DNA of 64,000 nucleotides. Origin: Liquorilactobacillus nagelii DSM 13675 (lineage in GTDB: Bacteria > Bacillota > Bacilli > Lactobacillales > Lactobacillaceae). Shown here in pieces: positions 25,085 through 36,700 of this stretch. Position numbers and translations under genes: made by a program. The notes under the pieces are model-generated. The model was given only the letters and a program-made list of their open reading frames with translations. It searched no databases and was not told the origin of the DNA. The stretch is from NCBI RefSeq assembly GCF_019444005.1, contig NZ_CP049304.1:1426001-1490000 (forward strand). Direction: 5' to 3'. Each line of letters opens with the position of its first letter. Positions within the stretch are counted from its first letter, which is position 1.

Positions 25085-25564
25085 TTATTTTTTCAATTGC
25101 AGCTTCAAATCCAACAATAATTGTTGATAACGTACACCGTTAGCAGTAAAAACTAACTTCCGCTGATCATCATCATGGATTGTGACACCTCTTTGCAGCT
25201 TAATTTGCAAAAACTCCGGTGGTAACTCCTGGCTGATGAACTTAGGCCACTCAACAACACTGACTCCGCCGCCATCAAAATATTCCTCAAGGCCAAGATC
25301 CGCTCCACCAGTTTTTTCAAGTCGATAAACATCTAGATGAAATAATGGTAATCGTCCCTGATGATATTCATTGACAATGTTAAAAGTTGGACTTTTAACA
25401 TGATGATCAATTTTCAAACCGGCAGCTAATCCCTGAGTAAAAGTTGTTTTACCACTTCCTAAATCACCGATTAACAAAATTAAATCATTAGGTTGAAGCA
25501 ACGCGGCTAATTTTTCCGCCACCATTTGAGTTTCATTTGGACCATTCGACTTAATTTCTAACAA
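25085..25564 (-). CDS. tsaE: tRNA threonylcarbamoyladenosine biosynthesis ATPase TsaE
   Basis: A 159-residue P-loop protein that works with TsaB and TsaD to make t6A at position 37 of ANN-decoding tRNAs. Walker A GDLGSGKTTFTQGLA lies at about residues 34-48, switch-like SPTFNIVNEY at 58-67 and HLDVYRL at about 74-80. The start is the TTG at 25564, 7 bases after GGGGAGG; a longer frame would include the ribosome binding site itself. It follows pta by 30 bases, a common lactobacillar pairing. Confidence 0.94.
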   Translation of the reverse strand: MLEIKSNGPNETQMVAEKLAALLQPNDLILLIGDLGSGKTTFTQGLAAGLKIDHHVKSPTFNIVNEYHQGRLPLFHLDVYRLEKTGGADLGLEEYFDGGGVSVVEWPKFISQELPPEFLQIKLQRGVTIHDDDQRKLVFTANGVRYQQLLLDLKLQLKK

Positions 25565-25594
25565 AAAAGTTCCTCCCCATTTCACAAAATTCTA

Positions 25595-26572
25595 TTACAT
25601 CGTTGCCTGCAAAGCTGTAATTACCGCCACCTTATAAACATCATCTTCACTTGCACCACGTGAAAGATCAGAAACAGGTTGATTAAGTCCTTGCAAAATC
25701 GGCCCAACTGCAGAAAATCCACCTAAACGTTGAGCAATTTTATAGCCAATATTTCCCGACTGCAATTCAGGAAATACAAAAACATTTGCGTGACCTGCAA
25801 CCGTTGATCCAGGTGCTTTTTGTTTAGCAACGCTCGGCACAAAAGCTGCATCAAATTGCAGTTCTCCATCAATAGCTTCCTCGGGAGCTAATTTTTTAGC
25901 AATTTTTGCAGCTTCTGCTACCTTTGTTACTTCATCTGCTTTAGCTGAACCTTTAGTCGAAAAACTAAGTAGCGCAATCTTGGGATCGATTTTAAATAAA
26001 CGTGCAGTCTTCGCGCTCTCAACCGCAATTTCGGCTAACTGCTGCGCATCTGGCGAAATATTGATGGCACAATCTGCAAACAAATACCTTTCTTGGTCAT
26101 CATTGCGTGTCATAATAAAAGCGCCACTGGTTCGAGAAATACCCGGTTTAGTTTTAATAATCTGCAAAGCCGGTCGGACAGTATCACCGGTTGGATGTAC
26201 TGCACCTGAAACTAAGCCTGCTACTTTTCCTAAGTAAACTAACATTGTTCCAAAGTAATTAACGTCTTGTAACATTTGACGAGCCTGTTCTTCAGTATTT
26301 TTGCCTTTTCGACGCTCAACAAAAGCCGCCACCATTTGATCAAAATCTGCTGCTGGATAATTTTTAGGATCAATCACTTCAAGCTGGTCAGGTAATCTTT
26401 TGCCAGCTAATTGAGTTACTTCAGTTTTTTCACCCAAAACAACGGGGAAAATCACCTGGTCTTCTGCCAAACGAACGGCAGCCTTAACTACCCGAGCATC
26501 ATTTCCTTCAGGAAAAACAATTTTCTGTGGTTGTTGCTTGACCTGCTCAATCAATTCACTAAATAAACTCAT
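25595..26572 (-). CDS. pta: Phosphate acetyltransferase
   Basis: A 325-residue enzyme interconverting acetyl-CoA and acetyl phosphate. Signatures are KIVFPEGNDARVVKAA at the N-terminus, VSGAVHPTGDTVRPALQII (about 116-134), SRTSGAFIM and the C-terminal NIGYKIAQRLGGFSAVGPI. Single catalytic domain, as usual in Firmicutes. ATG start with AGGAGG just upstream. It sits in the ung-pta-tsaE operon and supports acetate/ATP formation and acetyl-CoA supply. Confidence 0.96.
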   Translation of the reverse strand: MSLFSELIEQVKQQPQKIVFPEGNDARVVKAAVRLAEDQVIFPVVLGEKTEVTQLAGKRLPDQLEVIDPKNYPAADFDQMVAAFVERRKGKNTEEQARQMLQDVNYFGTMLVYLGKVAGLVSGAVHPTGDTVRPALQIIKTKPGISRTSGAFIMTRNDDQERYLFADCAINISPDAQQLAEIAVESAKTARLFKIDPKIALLSFSTKGSAKADEVTKVAEAAKIAKKLAPEEAIDGELQFDAAFVPSVAKQKAPGSTVAGHANVFVFPELQSGNIGYKIAQRLGGFSAVGPILQGLNQPVSDLSRGASEDDVYKVAVITALQATM

Positions 26573-26598
26573 TACAAGAACCTCCTCGAATGTTTTCT

Positions 26599-27291
26599 CT
26601 AATCAATTTTCCCCGGTTCGACTGGCAACTGCCAATCAATCGGTTTTTCTCCCATAGCTTCCAATGCTGCATTAGTTTTAGAAAATGGCCGTGATCCGAA
26701 AAAGCCCCGATGAGCCGACAAAGGACTTGGGTGGGCCGATTGTAAAACTATGTTGCGCTTAGTGTCGATTAATGAAATCTTATTCTGAGCTGCTTTCCCC
26801 CACAAAATAAAAACAACTGGTTGAGTTCGTTGCGACAAAGCTATAATTGCTTGATCAGTTAATTGTTCCCATCCCTTGCCTCGATGTGAGAAAGCCATCC
26901 CGTCTCTAACTGTCAAAACAGTGTTGAGCAATAATACTCCCTGATCCGCCCACTTTTTTAAATAACCATGATTTACCGGTTCAATCCCTAAATCATTTTT
27001 TAATTCTTTGTAAATGTTGATTAAAGATGGCGGTAACTTAACACCAGGTAAAACGGAAAAACTACAGCCGTGAGCCTGATGAGGACCATGATAAGGATCT
27101 TGACCTAAGATACAAACTTTGACTTGGTCAAATGGAGTCCATTCAAACGCTTCAAAAATATGAAACATATCTGGATGGATTTCTTTGGTTGCATATTCCT
27201 GTTTTAAAAATTTATGCAACTTAAGATAGTATTCTTTTTCAAATTCAGGACCAAGAACATCCTGCCATTCATTGTGAATAAGCGTTTTCAT
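26599..27291 (-). CDS. ung: Uracil-DNA glycosylase
   Basis: A 230-residue family-1 uracil-DNA glycosylase starting base-excision repair of uracil in DNA. The catalytic water-activating motif [13 protein letters not shown] lies at about residues 63-75, [10 protein letters not shown] at about 123-132 and the DNA-intercalation loop [11 protein letters not shown] at about 188-198. Normal length. First gene of the ung-pta-tsaE unit, divergent from the HAD phosphatase gene. Confidence 0.97.
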   Translation of the reverse strand: MKTLIHNEWQDVLGPEFEKEYYLKLHKFLKQEYATKEIHPDMFHIFEAFEWTPFDQVKVCILGQDPYHGPHQAHGCSFSVLPGVKLPPSLINIYKELKNDLGIEPVNHGYLKKWADQGVLLLNTVLTVRDGMAFSHRGKGWEQLTDQAIIALSQRTQPVVFILWGKAAQNKISLIDTKRNIVLQSAHPSPLSAHRGFFGSRPFSKTNAALEAMGEKPIDWQLPVEPGKID

Positions 27292-27442
27292 TTACGACAC
27301 CTCTCGTTTATTTTACCATAAATTTAATTCAATTCACGTTGATATAAAAATATTCTCCTAAGAAAGACAGTCAGACTAAAAAAAAAAACACTTTCATGGT
27401 AAGATGGAAGAAAAGCTGTTGATATAAAGTGAGGTAAATTAA

Positions 27443-28309
27443 ATGATTCAAATTATTGCTTCTGATATGGATGGTACTCTTTTAAATGACAAAATGGTAA
27501 TTTCACCGACAAATGCGGCGGCAGTAAAAAAAGCACAAGCTGCTGGGGTTCATTTTATTGTTTCTTCTGGACGTGGGTATACTGAAATCAAACCATTAAT
27601 TGATAACGCTGGTTTTAACTGCCCTTTAATTACTTTAAACGGAGCTCAAGTTTTCGATGAAACTGGTAAAATGCTAAGCTCAGCGCCAATTTCTGATCAT
27701 TTAGCAAGTAAAATCATGCACTTTCTAAAAAATCAGAAACTATACTTTGAAGTAATAACCTCCAAAGGTATTTACTCAGATAATCAACCAAAAAGAATTG
27801 AAAATTTTGCTGAATTATTAACTAACATCAATCCAGAAACTCCATTCAAATTAGCAGTTTCATTAGCGGCCGCACGAATGGAATTAATGAATGTTAATTA
27901 TACAGATAATTACTTCGAATTAGCTGCAGATCCACATATCAGCATTTATAAAATTGTAGCTTTCAGTAATAAAGGTCACGCGGTTTTAGATCCAATAAAA
28001 CAAAAAATCCAAAAAATTGATTCACTAATTGTAACCTCATCATCAGAGTCAAATATTGAAATCAACCACATTAATGCTCAAAAAGGAACTGCTCTGCAAA
28101 CTTATGCTGATCGATTAAATGTTCCAATGGATAATGTCATGGCAATCGGCGATAATAATAATGATCTCTCAATGCTTAGGGTTGCTGGAGTTAGTTACGC
28201 CATGGAAAATGCAATCAATTCGGTTAAACAAACAGCTAAAAGACTGACAACTAGCAATGTTGAAAACGGAGTTGCCCAAGCAATTAATGAAGTTCTAGCT
28301 GAGAAATAA
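27443..28309 (+). CDS. Cof-type HAD phosphatase
   Basis: A 288-residue HAD-superfamily hydrolase of the Cof/YidA type with a C2B cap. Motif I is DMDGTLLND at residues 7-15 (nucleophile Asp7), motif II SSGRGYTE at about 41-48, motif III includes K213-like NAQKGTAL, and motif IV AIGDNNNDLSML at about 232-243. Such proteins remove phosphate from sugar phosphates or related metabolites; the substrate is not predictable. It heads a plus-strand unit of three genes. Confidence 0.92.
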   Translation: MIQIIASDMDGTLLNDKMVISPTNAAAVKKAQAAGVHFIVSSGRGYTEIKPLIDNAGFNCPLITLNGAQVFDETGKMLSSAPISDHLASKIMHFLKNQKLYFEVITSKGIYSDNQPKRIENFAELLTNINPETPFKLAVSLAAARMELMNVNYTDNYFELAADPHISIYKIVAFSNKGHAVLDPIKQKIQKIDSLIVTSSSESNIEINHINAQKGTALQTYADRLNVPMDNVMAIGDNNNDLSMLRVAGVSYAMENAINSVKQTAKRLTTSNVENGVAQAINEVLAEK

Positions 28310-28346
28310 AGCCAAAGTCAACCTTGAGTAAAGGAGGCGTCATCAA

Positions 28347-28862
28347 TTGCGAACATTATATGCGCGTAAGTTTCGATTAGCTCATCAAGGAGCTTCAACT
28401 GTGACTGACAGAAATTCACAAGCTGTTTATTTAGTCGTTGGTAAATGGGGACGCCGTAATGATGTTTTATCGGTTTATGCAATCTCAGGTAAATTGTTAG
28501 CCGAGATCAAGCAAACCGGTTTTGGCATCTTTCCTTGCTTTAAACTTTACTCCCATCAACAATTAGTTGGCAATCTTAGAAGATACCACTTCGGAAAAAA
28601 AGATTTGTTGTTGGTTAATAAGTTAAACTGGATGATTGTTGGCGACATTTATTCATTTAATTACCGTATTTATCATGGTCGCGATTTAATTATGCAATTA
28701 TCTGAAGTTTCTATGTTGACGGGAAACTATCTCGAATTAAAAATTTCAGCTGTTGAAAATGAATCTCTCTGTCTTTGTATTGTAGCAATTCTTGATTATT
28801 TCGCTCAAAAACCCGTTCAACATTTGAAAAAAAATTATAATTTAAATATCAGATTTGATTAA
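28347..28862 (+). CDS. LURP-one-related (tubby-like fold) family protein
   Basis: A 171-residue protein with the alternating strand pattern of the LURP-one/scramblase-like beta-barrel fold: the segments LYARKFRLAHQGASTVTD, VYLVVGKWGRRNDVLSVY and a final hydrophobic helix (CLCIVAILDYFA, about residues 144-155). Bacterial members have no established function. The start is the TTG at 28347 after AAAGGAGGCG. It lies 37 bases after the HAD gene and 13 bases before the acetyltransferase gene, so the three are likely cotranscribed. Confidence 0.7.
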   Translation: MRTLYARKFRLAHQGASTVTDRNSQAVYLVVGKWGRRNDVLSVYAISGKLLAEIKQTGFGIFPCFKLYSHQQLVGNLRRYHFGKKDLLLVNKLNWMIVGDIYSFNYRIYHGRDLIMQLSEVSMLTGNYLELKISAVENESLCLCIVAILDYFAQKPVQHLKKNYNLNIRFD

Positions 28863-28875
28863 GGAGGTTATTAAT

Positions 28876-29442
28876 TTGTATATCCGAGCTGCAGTGAAAA
28901 ATGATGCTGCACAAATTGTTCCATTATTTAAAATAATTCTAGCTGAAATGGAGTTACCATCTCTTAAAGTAATTCCTACTAAAAAATTAGATCAAGTGAT
29001 CCAATATTCATTTAGTGATTCCAATTATCTTAAGGATGCCGCACAAACCATTGTAGCTGAAGATCAGGGGAAAATTGCCGGCTTCGCTTGGGGGTATCCT
29101 AATGAAAAAGAAAATTTAATTAATCAAACCCTAGTTAATAATTTTCCAAAAGTAGGCTTGCCTGCTGACACTGAGTTATTTGAAGATGACGAGGCTTTTG
29201 ATAATGAATGGTATCTCGACTCAATTGCTGTTTCTCCAAATTATCAGGGTCAAGGAATTGGAACTGCCTTATTGAAAAAGCTGCCATCCCTAGCAAAAAG
29301 CCATGAAAAAAAGCAAATTGGTTTAAATGTAGATTGGGCTAACCCACAAGCAGAAAAACTTTATCGCCGATTAGGCTTTAAAAAAGTCGGAACAACAAAA
29401 CTGAGTCAACATTTTTACAACCATTTAATTTATCAAATTTAA
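28876..29442 (+). CDS. GNAT family N-acetyltransferase
   Basis: A 188-residue acetyl-CoA-dependent acyltransferase. The acetyl-CoA-binding motif A is in WYLDSIAVSPNYQGQGIGTA (about residues 114-133, with Q-x-x-G-x-G), and motif B in LYRRLGFKKVGTT near the C-terminus. The acceptor is unknown. I use the TTG at 28876, 7 bases after AAGGAGG, rather than an upstream ATG that overlaps the preceding gene and has no ribosome binding site. Confidence 0.88.
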   Translation: MYIRAAVKNDAAQIVPLFKIILAEMELPSLKVIPTKKLDQVIQYSFSDSNYLKDAAQTIVAEDQGKIAGFAWGYPNEKENLINQTLVNNFPKVGLPADTELFEDDEAFDNEWYLDSIAVSPNYQGQGIGTALLKKLPSLAKSHEKKQIGLNVDWANPQAEKLYRRLGFKKVGTTKLSQHFYNHLIYQI

Positions 29443-29536
29443 TGGTTTAACGTCTAAAATTAATTAGTTTGACTAACTTAACTGGTTACTTTTGATAAAG
29501 CCTGAGTTGAAAATCAAACAATATCATCCAAACCAA

Positions 29537-29579
29537 AATAAAGAAGGTAGGTATAACTAATTATCCTGCCTTCTTTATT
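29537..29579. terminator. Terminator between the acetyltransferase and 3D-domain genes
   Basis: AATAAAGAAGGTAGG and CCTGCCTTCTTTATT pair along 15 bases around a 13-base loop. The T tail is short (TTTATT), but no other hairpin is nearby. It separates two convergent genes. Confidence 0.7.
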
Positions 29580-29645
29580 GATCTATTAATCTTGTTGTAA
29601 TTATATTACCAACTTGAAATCAAGTTTCGCATTTTACAATAAACT

Positions 29646-30764
29646 TCAATTCAAGACTTTAACTGTAACATTTTTTCTCCCCCAAGCGGTTGCTTGCGCA
29701 ACGCTTGAAAAATGCAAATCAATAATATTTCCTTTAATTGCCCCACCAGTATCTCCAGCAATTGAAACTCCATAGCCAGAAACCCAAATAACACTTCCTA
29801 ATGGAATAACACTTGGATCAACAGCAACGCAACTCGGGTGTTGTTGAAGATTTATTCCAAGTGCGCTATAACTACTTGCTCCAGCTTCAGCAGTTGAGTA
29901 GCCGGTAGCTTGCATAGTTAAAGTTTTGCCATTATTTGATTCTGAGGAACTATCAGAGGAACTATCAAGTGTACTCTGACTATTATTAGAATTTGAAACC
30001 TTAGTCGAGGAAGAACTACTTGAAGTTGTTGAGCTGCTTTCACTTGAGCTGCTTACCGCTGCACTAGTTGTTTCAGCTGCTGCTTGCTGTTCTTTTTCAG
30101 AATTCTTAGCCCATGAAACTTGATTAGCCAACAACTTTATTTTTTGTTGGTTGCTATTAACCAAGTTCTGTAACTTTTGAATTGAATCATTTAATTCAGC
30201 CTTTTTGGTAGCAATTTGTCCCGCTTGCTGCTTTAAGGAGGCTTGCGCCAAGGTTAATTTTTTTTGACTATTATGCAAATCTTTAATACTTTCAGATACT
30301 GCAGTCAAGCTTTGATTATACGCACTTTGCAAACGACTAAGTGCAACTAGATTTCCTAACCATTGACTAAAACTTCTTGATTGTTGCAAAAATTGCAAGC
30401 CAGATTGTGTTCCTTCTGTTTGCTGTAAATCACGCAATCTGATTTTTTCTTGACTAACTCGCTGCTTTTTTTGTTTCTTAGCAACTGCTAGTTGTATTTT
30501 CGCTTGTTTTAAATTATTGCTGGTCTTTGATTGTTGTTGTTGAATACTTTTTAGCTGTTGATAGGTCTGGTTCACAGTTGCTACCTTTGCTGCCAACTGA
30601 TCATTGTTTTGATCTAATTCTTGTTGCACATTTTTTTGCTGTTGTTGTAAGTTAGACACATCACTAGCCACTACCTTATCCGGCAAATTGAAGAAAAAGC
30701 CGCTCGCAAACAATATTCCTATTAACATTAATCTACTAAAATTTACTTTTTTTATTTCATCCAT
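29646..30764 (-). CDS. Secreted coiled-coil protein with C-terminal 3D domain
   Basis: A 372-residue exported protein. A signal peptide covers about residues 1-34 (hydrophobic core LMLIGILFASGFFF, likely cleavage after VVAS). A Gln/Lys-rich coiled coil of the PcsB/CwlO type spans about 36-225, a Ser/Thr-rich linker about 228-278, and a 3D domain about 282-372. The 3D triad is visible in AGDTGGAIKGNIIDLHF with its Asp residues. 3D domains occur in cell-wall lytic transglycosylase-like proteins of Firmicutes such as YocH and YuiC. I infer a peptidoglycan-related, cell-surface role. ATG start after GAGGGTGA. Confidence 0.88.
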   Translation of the reverse strand: MDEIKKVNFSRLMLIGILFASGFFFNLPDKVVASDVSNLQQQQKNVQQELDQNNDQLAAKVATVNQTYQQLKSIQQQQSKTSNNLKQAKIQLAVAKKQKKQRVSQEKIRLRDLQQTEGTQSGLQFLQQSRSFSQWLGNLVALSRLQSAYNQSLTAVSESIKDLHNSQKKLTLAQASLKQQAGQIATKKAELNDSIQKLQNLVNSNQQKIKLLANQVSWAKNSEKEQQAAAETTSAAVSSSSESSSTTSSSSSSTKVSNSNNSQSTLDSSSDSSSESNNGKTLTMQATGYSTAEAGASSYSALGINLQQHPSCVAVDPSVIPLGSVIWVSGYGVSIAGDTGGAIKGNIIDLHFSSVAQATAWGRKNVTVKVLN

Positions 30765-30786
30765 ATCTATTCACCCTCAAGGTAAC

Positions 30787-30812
30787 ATTATACTCATCGA
30801 GTGTGTTAACAC
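30787..30812 (-). promoter_or_regulatory. Promoter element and palindrome of the 3D-protein gene
   Basis: A perfect -10 box TATAAT (30787-30792) lies 23 bases before the ATG. The perfect 10-base palindrome GTGTTAACAC (30803-30812) occupies the spacer region upstream of it. The -35 box is weak, which fits a regulated promoter. Confidence 0.45.
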
Positions 30813-30929
30813 GATTGCATTCTGATTACAAGATGTTACTAGATAATGTCAAATTACTAAATAATATGTAAAAAAAAGAATCTCTCCTTTGTACAAAACT
30901 AAGAAGTGATTCATAATCAAAAACTACTA

Positions 30930-31397
30930 TTAACCATAATTTTTCAATGCACGTTGAATTTGACGATCTTGATCCCTTTTTTTTATTGTCTCACGTTTAT
31001 CGTAAGCATGTTTTCCCTTAGCAACACCCAATAAAACTTTGGCATATCCGTGTTTCAAATATACTTTCAAAGGAACTAATGTCAAGCCCTTATCGCTTAA
31101 TTGTGCAGTTAAATGACGTAATTCTTTTCGATGAAGCAACAATTTACGATTTCGCAGGGGATCATGATTGAATTGATTTCCCTGATCATATGGTGAAATG
31201 TGCACATTTAACAACCAAGCCTCACCATTTCTAATCTGAGCAAAACCATCTTTCAAATTAATCCGCCTGGCCCGAACAGATTTTATCTCTGTTCCTGTCA
31301 AAACCATTCCAGCTTCAACCGTATCGATAATTGAATAATCATGACCAGCCTTTTTATTTTGAGCTAATGGTCGTTCAAATTTTTTGCCTTGCGCCAT
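30930..31397 (-). CDS. smpB: SsrA-binding protein SmpB
   Basis: A 155-residue RNA-binding protein essential for trans-translation; it carries tmRNA to stalled ribosomes. Family stretches are [40 protein letters not shown] and the C-terminal [20 protein letters not shown], with the basic tail that reads the mRNA channel. It follows rnr by 34 bases, the usual pairing, since RNase R degrades the released mRNAs. No tmRNA gene is in the window. Confidence 0.97.
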   Translation of the reverse strand: MAQGKKFERPLAQNKKAGHDYSIIDTVEAGMVLTGTEIKSVRARRINLKDGFAQIRNGEAWLLNVHISPYDQGNQFNHDPLRNRKLLLHRKELRHLTAQLSDKGLTLVPLKVYLKHGYAKVLLGVAKGKHAYDKRETIKKRDQDRQIQRALKNYG

Positions 31398-31431
31398 TAA
31401 ATCACTCCCTTATCGTAGTCACTGCTAATAC

Positions 31432-33762
31432 TTAATGTGTTTTTTTAAATTTTTCCTTAAAAGGTCGAAAACCACCGCGCTGTTGTTTTATATTACGATG
31501 CTGATTTTTATTTTGAAAATTATGTTGGTGTGAACGCTTTTGTGGCTGGTTAATTGAACCATATTTCTTTAATAAATCTGTTTTTGGTGCTGCCTGAGGA
31601 TTCATAATTTTGAAATTAACTTCTTTTTGATCAACATCAACCGACAAAAGTTTAACTTTGATTGGTTGACCAATTCGATAAGTTCTCTTGGTCTTTCGAC
31701 CCACCAATGCCATTTGCTTTTCTAAGAACTCATAAAAATCATCATGCATTTCATTAATATGCACAAGTCCTTCAACAGTATTCGGTAGTGCTACAAACAT
31801 TCCAAATTTAGTAACCGAGCTCACAACAGCTTCAAACTCATCACCAACATGATCCGCCATATATTCTGCTTTCTTCATCGCATCGGTATCTCGTTCAGTA
31901 TCAACTGCTCGACGTTCCATTTGTGAACTATGCAAAGCAATTTCAGGAATCTTCTCGGACAAATGATCCTTTTCTTCCGTTTCCAGTCCCTTTTCTCGAT
32001 AAAATCTGATTAATCGATGAACTAACAAATCTGGATAACGTCTAATTGGAGAAGTAAAATGTGTATAGTCTTCTGCTCCTAAACCAAAATGTCCTAATGG
32101 ATCAGCAGCATATTTAGCCTGTTGCATTGAACGCAACAACATTGTTGATACCATCGTTTCCTCCGGTTTGCCAGCAACTTCTTTCAAAATATCTTGCAAC
32201 ATTTTCGGTTTAACATTATGAACATTTCCCTTAACCTGTAAGCCAATACTCGATAGAATTTCCATAAAGTTTAACATTTTTTCTGGTTTTGGTGTTTCAT
32301 GAATTCGATAGATAAAAGGTACTTTCAACTCATGAAAATGTGCTGCGACAGTTTCGTTTGCTGCTAGCATAAATGATTCAACTAACTTCTCACCTAGACC
32401 CCGTTGACGTAAAACAATGTCAATCGGATGTCCTTGAGAATCAAGAATAATTTTTGCCTCATCATCCTCAAATTCAATTGCTCCACGACGATGTCGCATT
32501 TTCTGTAAAATTTTGTGTAACTCTGCCATCGCTTGAAACATTGGAACCAATTTTTGATAACGTTCAATTGTCTTCTGATCATGTGACTCTAAAATATTAT
32601 TAACTGCTTTGTAAGTCATTCTTTCAGTTGTTTTAATAACACTTGGAAAGATTCGATGAGCAATTACTTGACCTTGATTATCAATTTCCATTTCACAACT
32701 CATTGCTAATCGCTCGACCTGCGGGTTCAATGAACAAATTCCATTTGAAAGTTTCGGTGGTAACATCGGAATTACTCGATCAGCTAAATAAACTGAAGTT
32801 CCACGCTGATAAGCTTCACGATCTAGCGGAGTTCCTGGAACAACGTAATGAGAAACATCTGCAATATGGACCCCCAAATGATAGTGACCATTTGGCAACT
32901 TCCACGCAGTAACAGCATCATCCAAATCCTTAGATTCAATACTATCAATTGTTACTAGGTCTTGATCTGTTAAGTCAACCCTGCCAACCTTTTCAGCTGG
33001 AGTTACTTCATCAGGAATTTTAGCAACCTGTTCCATTACATCATCTGGAAAAGCTGTTGGCAAATCATGTTGATAAACTACTTGAAGAATATCAATTCCA
33101 GGATCATTTACATTACCAATAACTTTAGTTGCAATTCCTTCTAGAATTCCTGGTAAATGAGAATTAGGATAAGCCGTAATTTCTGCTAAAATAATTTCAC
33201 CGGGAACTGGATGTAATCCATCTTTACCGATTAAAAAGCGATAACGACTTAACTTTTTATCCTTTAGCTTGACTTCTCCCAAAACATGTTTTGGATATTC
33301 AGAAGTTTCATCAATAAAAAATTCTCCCACCACTTGTGTCAAGGCATGTTGAATTATTGCGACGATCTTGCCTTCCGGTCCCCGTCCCATCTTTTTGTCA
33401 GCCGAACGTAATTCAGCAACTTCAACCTGATCACCATTCAAAGCAGACATTGTTTGAGTTGGATTGATAAAGTAATCTGGTAACTCTGGGTCAACTGTTA
33501 CAAAGCCAAAACCACGCTCAGTTGCATGGAATTCGCCGACTACAGTTGGCATCGATTCGTCGCGAGCAAGTGTAAAAGCTCCATTTTGATTGAGTGTTAT
33601 TTTTTTTTCTTGTTCAAGTTGTGCTAAAGCTTGAACAACTTGTTTAAATTGTTCTGAGCGCTTCATCATCAAATCATCGGCCAATTCTTGTACCGTAAAT
33701 TCCTGATCAGGCGAATTCTTTAAAATATTCAATAAACTTGCTTTAATTTTTTCTCTGTCCAT
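31432..33762 (-). CDS. rnr: Ribonuclease R
   Basis: A 776-residue 3'-5' exoribonuclease. It has a winged-helix-like N-terminus (about 1-65), two cold-shock domains, the RNB catalytic domain with DLVTIDSIESKDLDDAV (metal-binding Asp cluster, about residues 265-281), an S1 domain (about 635-720) and a basic C-terminal tail rich in Gln, Lys and His. It degrades structured RNA and cooperates with SmpB/tmRNA. It starts the rnr-smpB unit after the secG terminator. Confidence 0.96.
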   Translation of the reverse strand: MDREKIKASLLNILKNSPDQEFTVQELADDLMMKRSEQFKQVVQALAQLEQEKKITLNQNGAFTLARDESMPTVVGEFHATERGFGFVTVDPELPDYFINPTQTMSALNGDQVEVAELRSADKKMGRGPEGKIVAIIQHALTQVVGEFFIDETSEYPKHVLGEVKLKDKKLSRYRFLIGKDGLHPVPGEIILAEITAYPNSHLPGILEGIATKVIGNVNDPGIDILQVVYQHDLPTAFPDDVMEQVAKIPDEVTPAEKVGRVDLTDQDLVTIDSIESKDLDDAVTAWKLPNGHYHLGVHIADVSHYVVPGTPLDREAYQRGTSVYLADRVIPMLPPKLSNGICSLNPQVERLAMSCEMEIDNQGQVIAHRIFPSVIKTTERMTYKAVNNILESHDQKTIERYQKLVPMFQAMAELHKILQKMRHRRGAIEFEDDEAKIILDSQGHPIDIVLRQRGLGEKLVESFMLAANETVAAHFHELKVPFIYRIHETPKPEKMLNFMEILSSIGLQVKGNVHNVKPKMLQDILKEVAGKPEETMVSTMLLRSMQQAKYAADPLGHFGLGAEDYTHFTSPIRRYPDLLVHRLIRFYREKGLETEEKDHLSEKIPEIALHSSQMERRAVDTERDTDAMKKAEYMADHVGDEFEAVVSSVTKFGMFVALPNTVEGLVHINEMHDDFYEFLEKQMALVGRKTKRTYRIGQPIKVKLLSVDVDQKEVNFKIMNPQAAPKTDLLKKYGSINQPQKRSHQHNFQNKNQHRNIKQQRGGFRPFKEKFKKTH

Positions 33763-33819
33763 TTAATTCCTCATTTGAATTTCTAAGTGTATTTTCGATA
33801 TTATCAAACAAAGATTGCC

Positions 33820-33858
33820 AAAAATAAAACCCCCGGCAATCTCTAAGCAGGAGGTTTT
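33820..33858 (-). terminator. Intrinsic terminator of secG
   Basis: AAAACCTCC and GGGGGTTTT pair around a 15-base loop and are followed on the minus strand by ATTTTTGG. It lies directly past the secG stop. Confidence 0.8.
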
Positions 33859-33861
33859 TGA

Positions 33862-34098
33862 TCAATGCGACGAAATAAAAACCAATGTTAGCGAAAGTGC
33901 AAAGAATAATATACCCAAAACTACGGTTACTTTTTGCATAAACGCTTCAAAGCCACGAGGCTTTTGCTTACTAAACAAATCTGCCGCTCCTCCCGAAAGT
34001 GCTGTCGAAGCATTATCATTCTTGGCTGGTTGCATCATAACGGCAATAATAATCAGTACTGAAACGATCATTAACAGTACTAATAATAGATTATACAA
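33862..34098 (-). CDS. secG: Preprotein translocase subunit SecG
   Basis: A 78-residue membrane protein with two helices (about residues 2-22 and 54-75) joined by the cytoplasmic loop NDNASTALSGGAADLFSKQK, which holds the SecG signature 'SGGxxxLF'. It assists SecYE/SecA in protein export. It neighbours rnr-smpB, as in many Firmicutes. Normal length; start with GGAGGGC upstream. Confidence 0.95.
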   Translation of the reverse strand: MYNLLLVLLMIVSVLIIIAVMMQPAKNDNASTALSGGAADLFSKQKPRGFEAFMQKVTVVLGILFFALSLTLVFISSH

Positions 34099-34420
34099 AA
34101 TCTTGCCCTCCTAGAAAAATTCTATATTTACTCTAATGTAGCATAAAAAAGTTTTCTTTTCCAGTTTGATTTACCGAAAAGTGTTTGGCAAAAGAACTGA
34201 TCTAGCAACCACTTTCGCCTAGAGCGAAAAGCTTGTAAAAAATATTTTTAAAATTAAATTATAAAATTTAAAAAGCAGCTTAATAAAAGCCAACCAGGAG
34301 TACAAAAAGCAGCTAAAAACGAGCGTTACTTAATAAACTATCAAGATAGATCATTTGCTTTAAATCAAGTGAAATTAGCTATTTTTTCGCTTACACTTCG
34401 ACATCAGATATTCGAAAAAC
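34099..34420. other. Intergenic region upstream of secG
   Basis: About 320 bases without a gene. It should contain the secG promoter. The only structure I see is a short inverted repeat, CTTTCGC-ctaga-GCGAAA, at about 34212-34229. Confidence 0.5.
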
Positions 34421-34450
34421 ACAAAAAAGACTGGGAAAAATTCCCAGTCT
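34421..34450 (-). terminator. Intrinsic terminator of the glycolytic operon after eno
   Basis: AGACTGGGAA and TTCCCAGTCT form a 10-bp stem with a small loop, followed on the minus strand by TTTTTTG. It ends the cggR-gapA-pgk-tpiA-eno transcript. Confidence 0.9.
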
Positions 34451-34471
34451 CTTTGTTAAATAATGTTGTAA

Positions 34472-35848
<1,377 letters not shown>

Positions 35849-35896
35849 TTAAGTGTTTTTAGAAAAACTTGCAATTGCTAATCTATTAACAAAGTT

Positions 35897-36694
<798 letters not shown>

Positions 36695-36700
36695 TTATTA

